Under the pieces are notes generated by a model. The model searched no databases, was not told the DNA's origin, and worked only from the letters and a program-made list of their open reading frames with translations. This document shows positions 1-10,309 of a stretch of 64,000 nt of DNA, piece by piece. The DNA is from Rhipicephalus microplus (taxonomy: Eukaryota > Arthropoda > Arachnida > Ixodida > Ixodidae): the NCBI RefSeq assembly GCF_043290135.1, contig NC_134700.1:239143588-239207587 (forward strand). The letters are read 5' to 3'. Both the position numbers and the translations under genes were made by a program. Positions within the stretch are counted from its first letter, which is position 1. Each line of letters begins with the position of its first letter.

Positions 1-1
1 G

Positions 2-2659
2 TGCCAACTGCAATGTTTTTTCTAGGCGATCTCTGAGATCCAGGACATACCCATATGTTGTCTTCACTTCCTCGCTTTGATTGTCTCCGGTCCATAATTC
101 TTTAAGTAGACTGAGAGGTCCTCGAACATTTCTACCGTAGATCAGCTCAAAAGGCGAAAATCCCAAGCTGGCTTGCGGGACTTCCCGGTACGCAAACAGG
201 AGTGGGGCTAATAGTCGGTCCCATGTCTTGGGCTCCTCTTGGCACAATTTACGCAACATTTGCTTTAGTGTGCCATTAAATCTCTCCACTAAGCCATTAC
301 ACATGGGATGATAGGGTGTGGAGCTGAGATGCTTGATCGCCAACAAGTCATTGACCTCTCTCATTAGCTTCGATGTAAAGCATGATGCCTGATCACAAAG
401 TACCTCACGCGGGAACCCGATTCGAGAAAACATCTCTACCAGTGCCTCGGCTACTGTGGCTGAATCGATGGATGGCAGGGCTATTGCATCTGGGTATCTA
501 GTAGCGAAGTCCACTAGTGTTAGTATATATCGATTACCCATGTGTGATATTGGCTTTAAAGGCCCGATAATGTCCACTGCCACTCTTTCGAATGGGGTGT
601 CTATCAAAGGCATTCGACCTAGTGGTGCCTTACCAACTCTGCTCTTGGGGTAGGTTCGTTGGCATGCGTCACAAGAGCGCACGTATCTCCTCACTGCCTC
701 TTGAACTCCTGGCCAGTAAAATGATTGTAGAACACGATCAATCGTTCTTTTTATTCCTTGATGCCCCGACATCAGGGTTTCGTGCGCCAAAGTAAGCACT
801 TGGCTGCGCAATCTTTGGGGCACTACTACTTGTTGAATCACCTTACCAGATGGCAGGTGATAATAGCAGTATAGCAGCCCCTTTTCTATCTCGAACGAAT
901 AGGACTTTGATCCTCCCTGTAGCCCTTGACCTACTTTATTCCTGCAAGAATCTAGGGTCTTGTCCTGTTTTTGAGCGGCACTAAGATCCTTTCGGGTCGT
1001 CTTCAAGGTGGGTACATCGATTTCAGATGAGATTGACCGTTGCTCTCGGATTTTGATACCAACCACTGAAGACTTCAGGGTACCATCCTCTCTATCTGCT
1101 CCTTTTCCACTCGCTATATAGTTGGGGTAGGTTTTTACCGGAATCCTTTCCTCCCACTTGGTATCGGGGTCATGGACTTCACGTGAACCTGGTACATTTC
1201 CGACGATAAGGTCGTAGAGTGGGTTTGTCATGCATTTGACAATAGATGTACCAGAAAAATAAGGTGAATGAATTTCCACCTCCGCCTCAGGAACGATGAT
1301 GCCACTGCCATCGGCTAAGAATAGCGTAGCGGTAGTACCTATGAGGGCTTCAACGGGTATCAGAGAACGACGCACCACCAGTGTATTGCTACCCGTATCC
1401 CGCAACACTGAGACGGTTCGGCCAAAGATTCGGCCCTGTAACACGGGCATTTTGTGTGTGGCAAACTTCGGGTGAGTATTCACGGCGCCCGCCATGTCCT
1501 CTTCTTTGTCCGGTGAAAGCTTCACTTCCGTTGAGTGCTCCTCTGGCGACAAAAGACATGACGTCTTGTTGGCTGAACCGTTCTTCTTTGAGCAAGTTTT
1601 GGAATCATGCCCCGCCTTCTGACAATATCCACAGAAAGGTTGTTTTGACCTTGATCGGCACTCCGATGCCCTGTGACCCATTTTGCCACATACAAAACAA
1701 CGTACTGCTCCTCTCTCCGAGTAGCTACCACTTTTTTCCGTATTGCTTTTAAATTCCACTTTTTCTCGGAAAACTAACAGGTTGACTTGCCTCTGAGCTT
1801 CTAAAAAGTTATCTGAGGCCTCGGCCATGTCCTCTAGCTTGTTGAAGTTCTTTTCTCGCAGGAAAAGTGCCAAACGGTGATGACAGTTTCTTAAGAACTG
1901 TTCTGTAACTATCAAGTTACGAAGAGCCGAATATTCTTTTCCGGTCCTCGACATTTCGACCCAACGATCGAAAAAACTCAGTAGCCTAGTTGCGTACTGC
2001 TTGCCTGTTTCGCCGTCCTGTGGCTTGCTTTGTCGGAACTTTTCCCGATACCCTTCGGCCGTAAAACGGAAACGCTGGAGCAACGCCAACTTGGCTTTAT
2101 CATAATCGAGTGAATCCTCCGGCGAAAGTCTTCCAAACACCTTTAAGGCTTCTCCGCTCAAACATAAACTTAAAGCTGTGGCCCATTTGTCCCTAGGCCA
2201 TTCTTGACCGATGGCGACTCTCTCGAACCTTTTTAAATAGGCGTCCAAGTCGTCCCGGCTTTCATTAAATCCCGGTATCAACTTATGAGGATTCACGCTG
2301 CATGAAACACTCCTTTCTTGTGCTGAGCCTGGTGCTGAGTCAACAGTTCTTGTCTCTACACGGCTATTCTCAGCTTCGGCAAGTCTAAGACGCAGTTGCA
2401 GGTTTTGGTTCTCTAATTCCAGCTGCTCCTTCTTTGCGCGTGTCTCCAGTTCGAGCTGTTTTTCTTTTTCGCGCGTCTCGAGCTCAAGCTGCTCCTTCTT
2501 GGCCTGCGTCTCCCGTTCCAACTGTTCCTTTCGAGCTTCTCGTTCCGCAGCCCGTTCCTCTCGTGCTCGTGCCTCCTTCTCCTCGTACCATGCTTTAAAA
2601 TCCGCCCCATCAATTCCCATGCGATCCGCCAAGGCCATTAGCTCTCGCATATTCGACAT
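2..2659 (-). CDS. gag-pol: Ty3/gypsy-type retrotransposon Gag-protease-integrase polyprotein, C-terminus beyond the window
   Basis: One frame stays open for 886 codons from the ATG at 2659 to the left edge with no stop or frameshift. No in-frame ATG lies between it and the upstream stop near 2810, and the first residues (MSNMRELMALAD) look like a Gag start. Order seen: a charged, Glu/Lys-rich predicted coiled coil (about residues 25-105), a Gag domain, two CCHC zinc knuckles (321-334 and 343-356), an aspartic protease active site DTGS (D421), an integrase HHCC zinc-binding domain (H626, H633, C663, C666), and the catalytic triad D696, D756, E792. The last two are separated by exactly 35 residues, the DD35E spacing. 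No reverse transcriptase or RNase H lies between protease and integrase. In Gmr1-like Ty3/gypsy elements the integrase precedes the reverse transcriptase, so that domain probably lies to the left of the window. The intact frame suggests a recent copy. Family and domain calls are strong; the subgroup is inferred. Confidence 0.93.
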   Translation of the reverse strand, partial: MSNMRELMALADRMGIDGADFKAWYEEKEARAREERAAEREARKEQLERETQAKKEQLELETREKEKQLELETRAKKEQLELENQNLQLRLRLAEAENSRVETRTVDSAPGSAQERSVSCSVNPHKLIPGFNESRDDLDAYLKRFERVAIGQEWPRDKWATALSLCLSGEALKVFGRLSPEDSLDYDKAKLALLQRFRFTAEGYREKFRQSKPQDGETGKQYATRLLSFFDRWVEMSRTGKEYSALRNLIVTEQFLRNCHHRLALFLREKNFNKLEDMAEASDNFLEAQRQVNLLVFREKVEFKSNTEKSGSYSERGAVRCFVCGKMGHRASECRSRSKQPFCGYCQKAGHDSKTCSKKNGSANKTSCLLSPEEHSTEVKLSPDKEEDMAGAVNTHPKFATHKMPVLQGRIFGRTVSVLRDTGSNTLVVRRSLIPVEALIGTTATLFLADGSGIIVPEAEVEIHSPYFSGTSIVKCMTNPLYDLIVGNVPGSREVHDPDTKWEERIPVKTYPNYIASGKGADREDGTLKSSVVGIKIREQRSISSEIDVPTLKTTRKDLSAAQKQDKTLDSCRNKVGQGLQGGSKSYSFEIEKGLLYCYYHLPSGKVIQQVVVPQRLRSQVLTLAHETLMSGHQGIKRTIDRVLQSFYWPGVQEAVRRYVRSCDACQRTYPKSRVGKAPLGRMPLIDTPFERVAVDIIGPLKPISHMGNRYILTLVDFATRYPDAIALPSIDSATVAEALVEMFSRIGFPREVLCDQASCFTSKLMREVNDLLAIKHLSSTPYHPMCNGLVERFNGTLKQMLRKLCQEEPKTWDRLLAPLLFAYREVPQASLGFSPFELIYGRNVRGPLSLLKELWTGDNQSEEVKTTYGYVLDLRDRLEKTLQLA

Positions 2660-3654
2660 GATGTCAACCGCGTCAATAAATGAAGGTGTCAAACCAACGG
2701 CTTCGTCCTGTCGCTGCGGACGCCAGTTTGTGATGCGGGTTCTTGTTGCTGATTTGTTTCTCCTGGTTGAGCCCCGGAGAGTTTTTCTAATAAGGACAAA
2801 GCCGTTTGCTTAACAAACAACACCTAAACATTTACTGCAGAACTGAAGCAAAACTCAAACACAAACTACAAGAAATGAGTAGCTGGCTAAAAGCGGGATT
2901 TAGAAGGAAAACAAACATCTAAAGTCCCGAAACTGCCGACGGAAAGTCACAGCTACATGATGCAGTTCTGACGCGGTGATTCGGCGGTGCAGGGAAGAGA
3001 GCAAGTTTGATCTCACCAAAACGTTGCTGCTGTAATGGTGGCGACGGCGTGTACCGATGCTCGCTGGCGGCGACGATGGAACGGGACTCGCTCGGTGATG
3101 CCTGTGGCGGCCCAGATTCGCCCGATGAGGTGGCTGGTTGCAAGGCTCAGGCCCGTGACCCGAACTGCCGTTGCTGCACCCGCACCGGAATCTGCAGGCC
3201 TTGGTCTCGACCGTTGAGGCAGCTCGCCGTCCTTGGAAGGCGTTGTCCGGAGGTCCAGACCGGGTGAAGTCCAGAAGGCTCAGGTCTGCCACCCGACTGC
3301 CTGTCTTCAGCTCCCAGCTGTGACCTTCCTCTTGCCTCGTTCACCTCGAACTACTAGCTCTTTTGCCCTTCAGGATTGGCTTCCTCTGGGGCACACTTGT
3401 CTCGTCCCGATTGGCCTTTCAAAACTCCGTGGTGATCAGCCATTGGCCCTTGTTTGCTTTATGGTCTTGGATGCTTGCGCTCCACGCTCTCACGTGTACC
3501 GGTCCTCGGCGTCGTCGTTGTTCAGGCGACCCAGCACGTGCACTCGGTCATCCTTTAATTTCGCGCACTTTTCAATCATTCACAATTACGCGCACCAGTC
3601 GCATCACCATCGCATCACAGGCACAACCGGTCGGCACGAAATTCAGAGAGCGAG
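2660..3654 (-). other. Leader and possible 5' LTR of the Ty3/gypsy element
   Basis: This GC-rich stretch lies directly upstream of the gag start, where the leader, primer-binding site and 5' LTR of a minus-strand element belong. Small reading frames occur on both strands, but none resembles a protein. I could not fix a primer-binding site or the TG...CA ends of an LTR, because the partner LTR is outside the window. The element's outer edge may lie near 3914, beyond the inserted SINE. Confidence 0.4.
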
Positions 3655-3894
3655 CTCCGCCGCGGTGGTCTAGTGGCTAAGGTACTCGGCTGCTGACCCG
3701 CAGGTCGCGGGTTCGATTCCCGGCTGCGGCGGCTGCATTTCCGATGGAGGCGGAAATGTTGTAGGCCCGTGTACTCAGATTTGGGTGCACGTTAAAGAAC
3801 CCCAGGTGGTCAAAATTTCCGGAGCCCTCCACTACGGCGTCTCTCATAATCAAATGGTGGTTTTGGGACGTTAAACCCCACAAATCAATCAATC
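3655..3894 (+). mobile_element. Full-length tRNA-derived SINE (Ruka-like), 16-bp target-site duplication
   Basis: The copy is flanked by a perfect 16-bp direct repeat, AAATTCAGAGAGCGAG, at 3639-3654 and 3895-3910. Its 5' part is tRNA-like, with an A box (TGGTCTAGTGG) and a B box (GGTTCGATTCC) for RNA polymerase III, and its first and last seven bases can pair as an acceptor stem. The body starts with a CATTTCCG/CGGAAATG hairpin and the 3' end is a short AATC repeat. Two other full-length copies lie at 25960 and 55546. The name Ruka comes from memory of tick SINEs; the tRNA-derived class is seen directly. Confidence 0.92.
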
Positions 3895-4210
3895 AAATTC
3901 AGAGAGCGAGTCCCATATCAAAATGGAAGCGTAGCTAATGCGACTCTTTTCCTAGTGTACCATTAAAAATTGTTTATTCGAATTGTATACTTATAGCTGA
4001 AATAGAAATCGTTGTTTAAAAGAACGAAAACGGTCGTGCTCTTCTTACCTACCAGGTAACAGCTCAATGATGGATGTCATAAACTATTGCTTAGAGAACT
4101 ATTTGGCACTATAGGCGCCTTTTCGAAAACTAGCAACACCTTCACATTTAGAGCTCGTAATCCCTGTTCCCGCTATATGATCACGTAGCGCCTCCAATGT
4201 GACGAACTAA

Positions 4211-5542
4211 GTTTTCCTTCTTATCCCAATTTTCAAAAGCGGTAATAAAAATTCCCCGCATAACTACCGACCCATATCACTAACATGCATTTGCTGTAAG
4301 TTACTTGAACACATTATCGCCTCCCATATTTACGCTCATCTTGAACATAATTCCTTCTTTTTTCCTCAGCAACACGGTTTCAGAAAAGGACTGTCATGTG
4401 ACACGCAGCTGCTAGAATTCACAACTGACTTGCACTCTGACATGGACGCTAATCTTCAAACGGATTGTATTTTTTTAGATTTTGCCAAAGCATTTGACTG
4501 TGTGGCACACTCGCGTTTATTCTCGAAATTATCAGCTCTCTGTCTGGATTCTTTAACATTATCATGGCTTCGTAACTTTCTTACTTTCCGTCAGCAGTTT
4601 ACTTCAGCTAACAGTTTTACCTCATCTCTCTGTGACGTAACATCAGGTGTGCCCCAGGGCAGTGTCCTTGGTCCTTTATTGTTCCTAATATACATTAACG
4701 ATTTACCCACAGGCATATCTTCGAACCTGCGTCTTTTCGCTCACGACTGCATCATTTACCGCTCAATTAAATCCACCGAAGATCACCCCGTACTTCAAAA
4801 TGATCTCATATTAATTGCAAAGTGGTGTGACAAATGGCAGATGAGTCTTAACTCTACTAAATGCAAGGTTATCACTTTCAGCCGCAAGCGCATCAATTCC
4901 GATTTTTCATACCTTATAGATAGCACATTAGTATCCCAGGCATCATCGTATAAATATTTAGGCGTCCATCTCAAGCACAATCTTTCATGGGACATGCATA
5001 TTAACACCATTACTGCCAAGGCATCCAGGTCACTTGGATACCTGCGCCGGAACTTGTGGAACTCACCAAGCAGTCTAAGACAACTCGCCTATGAAACCAT
5101 CGTTCGTCCGCAATTAGAATATGCTTCACCACTGTGGTCTCCTCATCAAATCTACCTGACTAACAAGCATGAGTCTGTACAAAACAGAGCCGCTCGTTTC
5201 ATTACTTCCAACTACAGCCCACATTCCAGCATAACGCAGATCAAACATGACATACCGCTTGTGCCATTAATTGTACGTCGTTCCATTTCTCTTTTATCTT
5301 TATTCCATAAATATCGCTATAGCATCAGGCCATCTCCCTTACCACTGGAAGCGCCTTCACGCATATCACGCCGCTTGCATAATCAATATAGCATTAAACG
5401 CATCAGTGGACGAACTAACACTTTCAATTCATCAGCACTTCCCCGAGCCATTGTTCTATGGAATGATCTTCCCGACAATATTGCATCTATCAGTAACCAT
5501 CAAGCATTTCTTGACCAATTGCGTAAGCATTTCTTGAAATAG
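4211..5542 (+). pseudogene. L2/CR1-like LINE reverse transcriptase, 5'-truncated and with an altered active site
   Basis: The frame is open from 4211, just after a TAA at 4208-4210, to a TAG at 5540. It begins inside the reverse transcriptase (PIFKSG, then NYRPISLT, HGFRKG, FLDFAKAFD, GVPQGSVLGP) and continues through the C-terminal domain (YKYLGV, LGYLRRN, LEYASPLW, WNDLPD). The motifs belong to the L2/CR1 group of non-LTR elements. Upstream homology continues weakly with a stop and a frameshift (PPM then a stop then RTK), so the 5' end is broken. The normal FADD active site reads FAHD: codon CAC at 4742-4744 replaces the first catalytic Asp, so this copy should be inactive. The endonuclease and ORF1 are missing. 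Confidence 0.9.
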
Positions 5543-5980
5543 TATCATGTCGTCACCATTACTTTTTATTTCGCGAATTCTTCCGCCATTCTTTCCTTTG
5601 CGAGTGTGTGTGATAGGCGAAAAATTGTTTCATAGAATAAGAAATGCTGTTCCTCTGTTTGAAAATGCTTTGCACTGTACATATGTATGTGTGTGTATAT
5701 ATATATATACATATATATGTATATATTTTTGTTTTTTTTTGCTGTTTTTTGCCATGTGCAAAAAAAGGGAAGGGAAAAAAGGGAAGGAAAAAGGAAAGGG
5801 AGGAGGGAAAAAAAGTTCCTTAACTGCACTGTACCCTTTTTTTCTTTTTTTCAATTTTGTTTCCCTGTATTTATCAATGCATTTATCTCTGATATTTTTT
5901 GTTTCGTACTTGCTCCCCTTACTCAATGCCCTATCGGGCCCTGTAAGGTATCATGAATAAATAAATAAATGAATAATTTT
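5543..5980 (+). mobile_element. 3' UTR and AATA-repeat tail of the L2/CR1-like LINE
   Basis: The untranslated end follows the LINE stop codon. It holds an AT-dinucleotide patch (about 5695-5725), a purine-rich patch (5760-5815), and ends in AATA/AATG tetranucleotide repeats at about 5954-5978, as expected for L2/CR1-type 3' ends. No target-site duplication was found. Confidence 0.7.
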
Positions 5981-7525
5981 TCTTCCCCATTCTCCCTCCT
6001 TTAGTGCAGGGTAGCAAACCGGATGCTGCAAATCTGGTTGATCTTCCAGACTTTCTCACTTTAATCTGTCTCCTTGTTTTAGCCCTCTTAGGTTGCCGAG
6101 AATGTTATTCTGGTGCGCGAGGAAGTAATGATAATGGTCTGAAAGAACTGAATGCAACGCTTCTAGTCCCTTATAACTGTGCAACAATGTTCTTCGATAA
6201 CGTATAAAGACTGCTTGACAGCTGGTCCATGACTTTTCGAAAACATTTGCAACAAGGGAAAAGCACTTCGCACACAGAAAAGAAGCCAGAGGTAATGTGT
6301 GCGTTTTTTTCTATGGGTACCGTTACATCCATAGGTTGCGCGTATTTTCAACACTGTAAGTTTGCGCGAACATATTTATATTCATGCTGACTAAACAAGG
6401 CACCGTGTGCTATGTCATCTACGAGAGTAAAGTGGCCTGGCTGGTAACAGAAAGATTAAGTTTAAGTATGAAGTTTAGGATAATGAATGATACTAAATGC
6501 CGAAAAAAGAATGGAGATAACTATTATTTTCGCAGCAAAAAGGCTCGTACACAACAGTAAATAATGAAGGTAATGTACTGAAAAAGTTATTTCCCACTGT
6601 TGGTCAGCTACTCAGAATGACAGTCGCATTACCTTTTGACCAAAAGACATTATATGTCACTATCTAAGAATTCTCTGGTCACTCTCCGGCAACCATGACC
6701 TATCGCATAAACGGAAATGTGATTATTTGCGTTATCTTCAAATTCCACAGTATTTCCGACTGTTAGTTCTTGCATAGAAGTGGTGGTTTCAAATAAACTA
6801 TGAGTAATGTCATTCCCCGACATTAAAGAGTAAACGACTGGTCTGCTGCATTCAGATTCTAGGTTTCACTGATGAGACGGGTCTTTACAGTTCCGTTTGC
6901 GTAGTTGCATGACGGGGAGCTGTTATCTTTCCATTAGTGCACAATTTCGTTAGTGCCTCAACCGCCACTTCAGAAGTGTAACGAGCACATCGCTTACGCC
7001 TAACCAGCCTTGTTCTTGAAGACCACCGTCCTTCACAATCTCATCAGTAGAAATCGCAGCTTTGCTAATGCAGTTTTGAAAAGCCTTTCTGCGTCCGGCT
7101 GCTGCTTGGTCTTCTTCGAGAACGCTTGAGTCATTTGAAGTTTTCGAGGCCAATTGGTCCCCAATTTCTTAACTACTATTTAAAGTTTCCTAACTGAGAT
7201 AGCCGAGACTGAGCTTGAGCCAGATTATCTACTTTATCTTAAGCATTCAATTCAATGTTTTTGTAAGTTTTTTTCGTGGTATTTCTGCGTGGTTTCAATT
7301 ATTAGTTGTGGAAGAATCGAAATACCACATTCACTCGCCTGCTTCGGCGACTGTTTAATGCAGGATGCCATTAGCTTTCAAATGTTATAACAACAAAGCT
7401 GTCCCAATTTTCAATGCAATGATTTAGTTGTTTAGTAATCTTAGTAACATTTTACAATTCCTTAAATAACCAGTGATAAGATCGGGATCACTTGTTTGTT
7501 TGTATCTTCATTTTTCGATTTTTAC
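5981..7525. other. No gene recognised; one weak minus-strand reading frame
   Basis: AT-rich sequence without recognisable genes. On the minus strand about 70 codons (7174 down to 6950) read like ordinary protein, including QAAAGRRKAFQNCISKAA, but the frame has a stop just upstream and no convincing splice acceptor. I do not recognise it. It may be an old transposon fragment. Confidence 0.3.
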
Positions 7526-7770
7526 CTGCCATGGTGAACTAGTGGTTATGATGCTTCACGGCTAGGCCGAATGTCGTGGGTTTGAATCCTGGCCGTGGCG
7601 GCACCATTTATATGAAAGTGAATTGCCACAGGTCAGCGTATTTAAACTAATATGCACTAGATGGTCAAAATTTAGAACACTAGATGGTAAAACTTTCCAG
7701 AGCTCTCGACAATGGCGTTCCTCGTAATCATATCAAGGTTTGGGGATGTGACATCGCAAGAAATAATATA
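7526..7770 (+). mobile_element. Diverged copy of the Ruka-like SINE
   Basis: The tRNA-like head is still visible, with an A-box-like GGTGAACTAGTGG and a B box GGTTTGAATCC. It is followed by a body matching the other copies in blocks (GTCAAAATTT, CCAGAGCTCTCGACAATGGCG). It carries many substitutions and a small internal duplication (ACTAGATGGT), so it is older than the other full-length copies. No clear target-site duplication remains. Confidence 0.75.
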
Positions 7771-8240
7771 TTCCTGCTTTGTTTCTTTTGTTTGACTACA
7801 TAGAGCTGGAGGGTAATTTGCGTCATTGGTGGCAGAATTCTAAGTGAGCGCACCCTTTAGGTACATCATGTAGTTAAAATCTATTCTCTTCACTGTGTGC
7901 CTAGTAATAAAATTGTGGCAATAGACTGACGCAAACTAATATGTTACTGAACTTATTCGTCATTATTCAGCAAATAATTATTGATCAGTTTGTGAAAACG
8001 CGATACACTTACAGTTTTAAGCTCCAGTTCTAGCCTTGAAGAGCACAAATCCACTTGCCCAAACGATGGCTCGAGCACACAGCCTCCATTTACGAATTTT
8101 TTTACCACAAGCCTCTATTTGCTCTCATTTAATGTGGCCTAGGTGTTCATTATTTTCGGGTCTAAACACTTTCTTTTTGTGACGTAAGCTAAACTCATGC
8201 CTGCTAATTCAAGGATACTCCGGTACAGGGGTCATCACTT

Positions 8241-9121
8241 TCATTATTTATTATTATTATTATTTGGTTCGTGTACATAGAAAACACGAAGACACAGAGG
8301 AAATAGGAAGGGAACAGACTGACAACTGCCGCCTAAAAGGGCACAACGCCTGCCTGCTCCTTGAGAAAGGAGAGAAAGGGAGAGAGAGAGGAGGAAAGCG
8401 AAAATAAAAGTGAAAAGTTCTCACAAATGCAAACGCAAATACGCAAACACAAATAAATATAAATAGTCGCATACAAAATTTCTATAAGCGCAATGTCCAT
8501 TTTCTTTAAGAAAGATGAAAGGGCTCTATGGGTCTAATGACGCCTAGAAGCCCACCTTCCTGAGAACAAGCAATCGTCAAGGGCCGTGCACCTATGTCTA
8601 ATGAGTCCATAGTCCTTTTTGAGTAGTGCTTGCTGCACAATGAATCTAGGGCACTCTAAAATGACGTGTTTTAGTGTTGATTGATTGATATGTGGGGTTT
8701 AACGTCCCAAAACCACTATATGATTATGAGAGACGCCGTAGTGAAGGGCTCCGGAAATTTAGACCACCTGGGGTTCTTTAACGTGCACCCGAATCTGAGC
8801 ACACGGGCCTACAACATTTCCGCCTCCATCGGAAATGCGTGTTTTAGTGTCTCCCAGGAGCTGCACGACGAGCATATTGGACTGTCAGCGCGTCATTGAC
8901 GGTATAATCGTTCGAGCACTGACACATAACCAAACTAGTAGCTTATTTAACAAGGTCCTGTCACGACGACTCAATCCACGACTCCGAATGTCTGGAGGAA
9001 ACAATCCGCTTGCGACACGCTGCTCAAGATGCTGCTTTGGAAGATGTACGTCACTGAATCTGCGGACAAGCTTTGTCAAATCGGCTTGAAATTTCTTGGC
9101 AGTCACCATCGTTGTGGGCAC
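8241..9121 (-). mobile_element. I/R1-like LINE 3' fragment, interrupted by a SINE
   Basis: On the minus strand from 9121 leftward the translation shows a post-RNase H segment (GLSRRDRTLLNKL), then a frameshift. A zinc-knuckle end typical of I/R1-group LINEs follows (CSSCSSWETLKHVILEC; Cys, Cys, His, Cys). The coding then decays with stops into a pyrimidine-rich 3' UTR and an ATT/AAT repeat tail at 8243-8264. The Ruka-like SINE at 8678-8837 splits the knuckle between its two halves: removing it and one copy of its target duplication brings the ETLK and HVILEC codons together. Reverse transcriptase is absent, so this is a 5'-truncated fossil. Confidence 0.75.
8678..8837 (-). mobile_element. Headless Ruka-like SINE nested in a LINE fragment
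   Basis: This copy has only the body of the SINE, from the CATTTCCG hairpin to the AATC tail; the whole tRNA-derived head is missing. A perfect 13-bp target-site duplication (CGTGTTTTAGTGT) at 8665-8677 and 8838-8850 shows that it inserted in this short form and was not cut down later. Confidence 0.9.
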
Positions 9122-10157
9122 AAATTGAAACTAGGCAATCGGCCTCTTCAATCCCAGGAATACAAATATATGTAAATGTATCCACTGGCAAATTAGGGAC
9201 ACCTCACGAATAACACGTTTTGTGGCAGATAACGATGCTGCATATAATTGTGTCAATTAGTTCTCTTGCAAAAAAAACCAACATTCATACAATAACGTGA
9301 TTTCGATGCAGCTGTTGCAGGTACAAAAATATTTGCATGTAGTGTTGTTATCATTCATTTATACAAGTAAAGCTGCGTTGTGGGGTCCAGAGGGTACGAA
9401 TGCATAACTGATTCCTGCTGCTCGGAACAAAACGAAGTGGTAACAGAAAAAGACCCACACAGGGTGGAAAACTGCATCCGGTGTGTCTTAGACTGTGTAC
9501 ACTACATTCGGAAAGCGTGAAAAAGTGATTCACGTATTTTTTTTTTCATAAATTTTGTCATCTTCTAATATCCTTAAGAGTGGTCGTTTGGACGTCCTTA
9601 TGAAGAGAGATAACGCTGCAAGCACGCACGCAAGTATGTATAGAGGGGTCCACCCTTAAAAGGAACACCGGAGCACGTGTCTTTACGCGCGTCCTCTGCC
9701 GGGCGCCATGGCCGGCCGGCTGCGGCAAGTCGTTTGACGCAGGAACAGTGAGTGCTGTAGGTAGAGCTCCTTTGTCCTCTGCTACAGTTGCGGCCGCACT
9801 TCATCTGGTCGCGAAGGCAACCTTCTCCGCACTTTGAAACTTCTCCGCAGGCCAAAGGCTGCTCAAGTGGAAAGCTGTGGCAAAGCTCAAAGCAAATTAG
9901 AATATGTAACGTACTACCTCAGTGATATTTTTGGTGGTTAAGAAAGCCTGCCTTCGTCTTTACGGGCGTTTCTTTCTAGCACAGCTATCTGTAAAGAATA
10001 TATTGTTCCTTTTTACAACGCGTATCTCATGTGCACTGATGCAGATTCGAGATGTTTCAGCGCGTAAGTTGAAAGAAAGAATTCACAAGCGCCTTCAACT
10101 GGTGCTGCGAAAAAGGTTTCTTCAAGCGGTCAATTCTTTATCTAATGAGGAGGCGGA
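9122..10157. other. No gene recognised
   Basis: Unique-looking sequence. Short reading frames occur on both strands but show no known domain, splice pattern or repeat structure. Confidence 0.4.
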
Positions 10158-10309
10158 CAATTTTCGATGGAGGCGAAAAGGCTGTAGGCCCGTGTGCTCA
10201 GACTTAAGTGCACGGTAAAGAACCCCAGGTGGTCGAAATTACCGGAGCCCTCCACTACGGCGTCTCTCATAATCATATTTTAGTTTTGGGACGTTAAACC
10301 CCAGATATT
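10158..10309 (+). mobile_element. Headless Ruka-like SINE copy
   Basis: The match to the SINE body starts at CGATGGAGGCG and runs to the GGGACGTTAAACCCC end, followed by an ATT-rich tail in place of AATC. The tRNA head is absent, and the start lies within a few bases of the truncation point in the copies at 8678 and 15752. No secure target-site duplication was seen. Confidence 0.85.

Noticed and set aside
2900..3292. 130-codon minus-strand frame next to gag
   Set aside because: Lies in the GC-rich leader or LTR region, His/Ser/Arg-rich, with competing frames on both strands.
3660..3733. Genuine tRNA gene
   Set aside because: Although the acceptor ends can pair, the anticodon arm is not standard and the sequence continues into a SINE body with target duplications.
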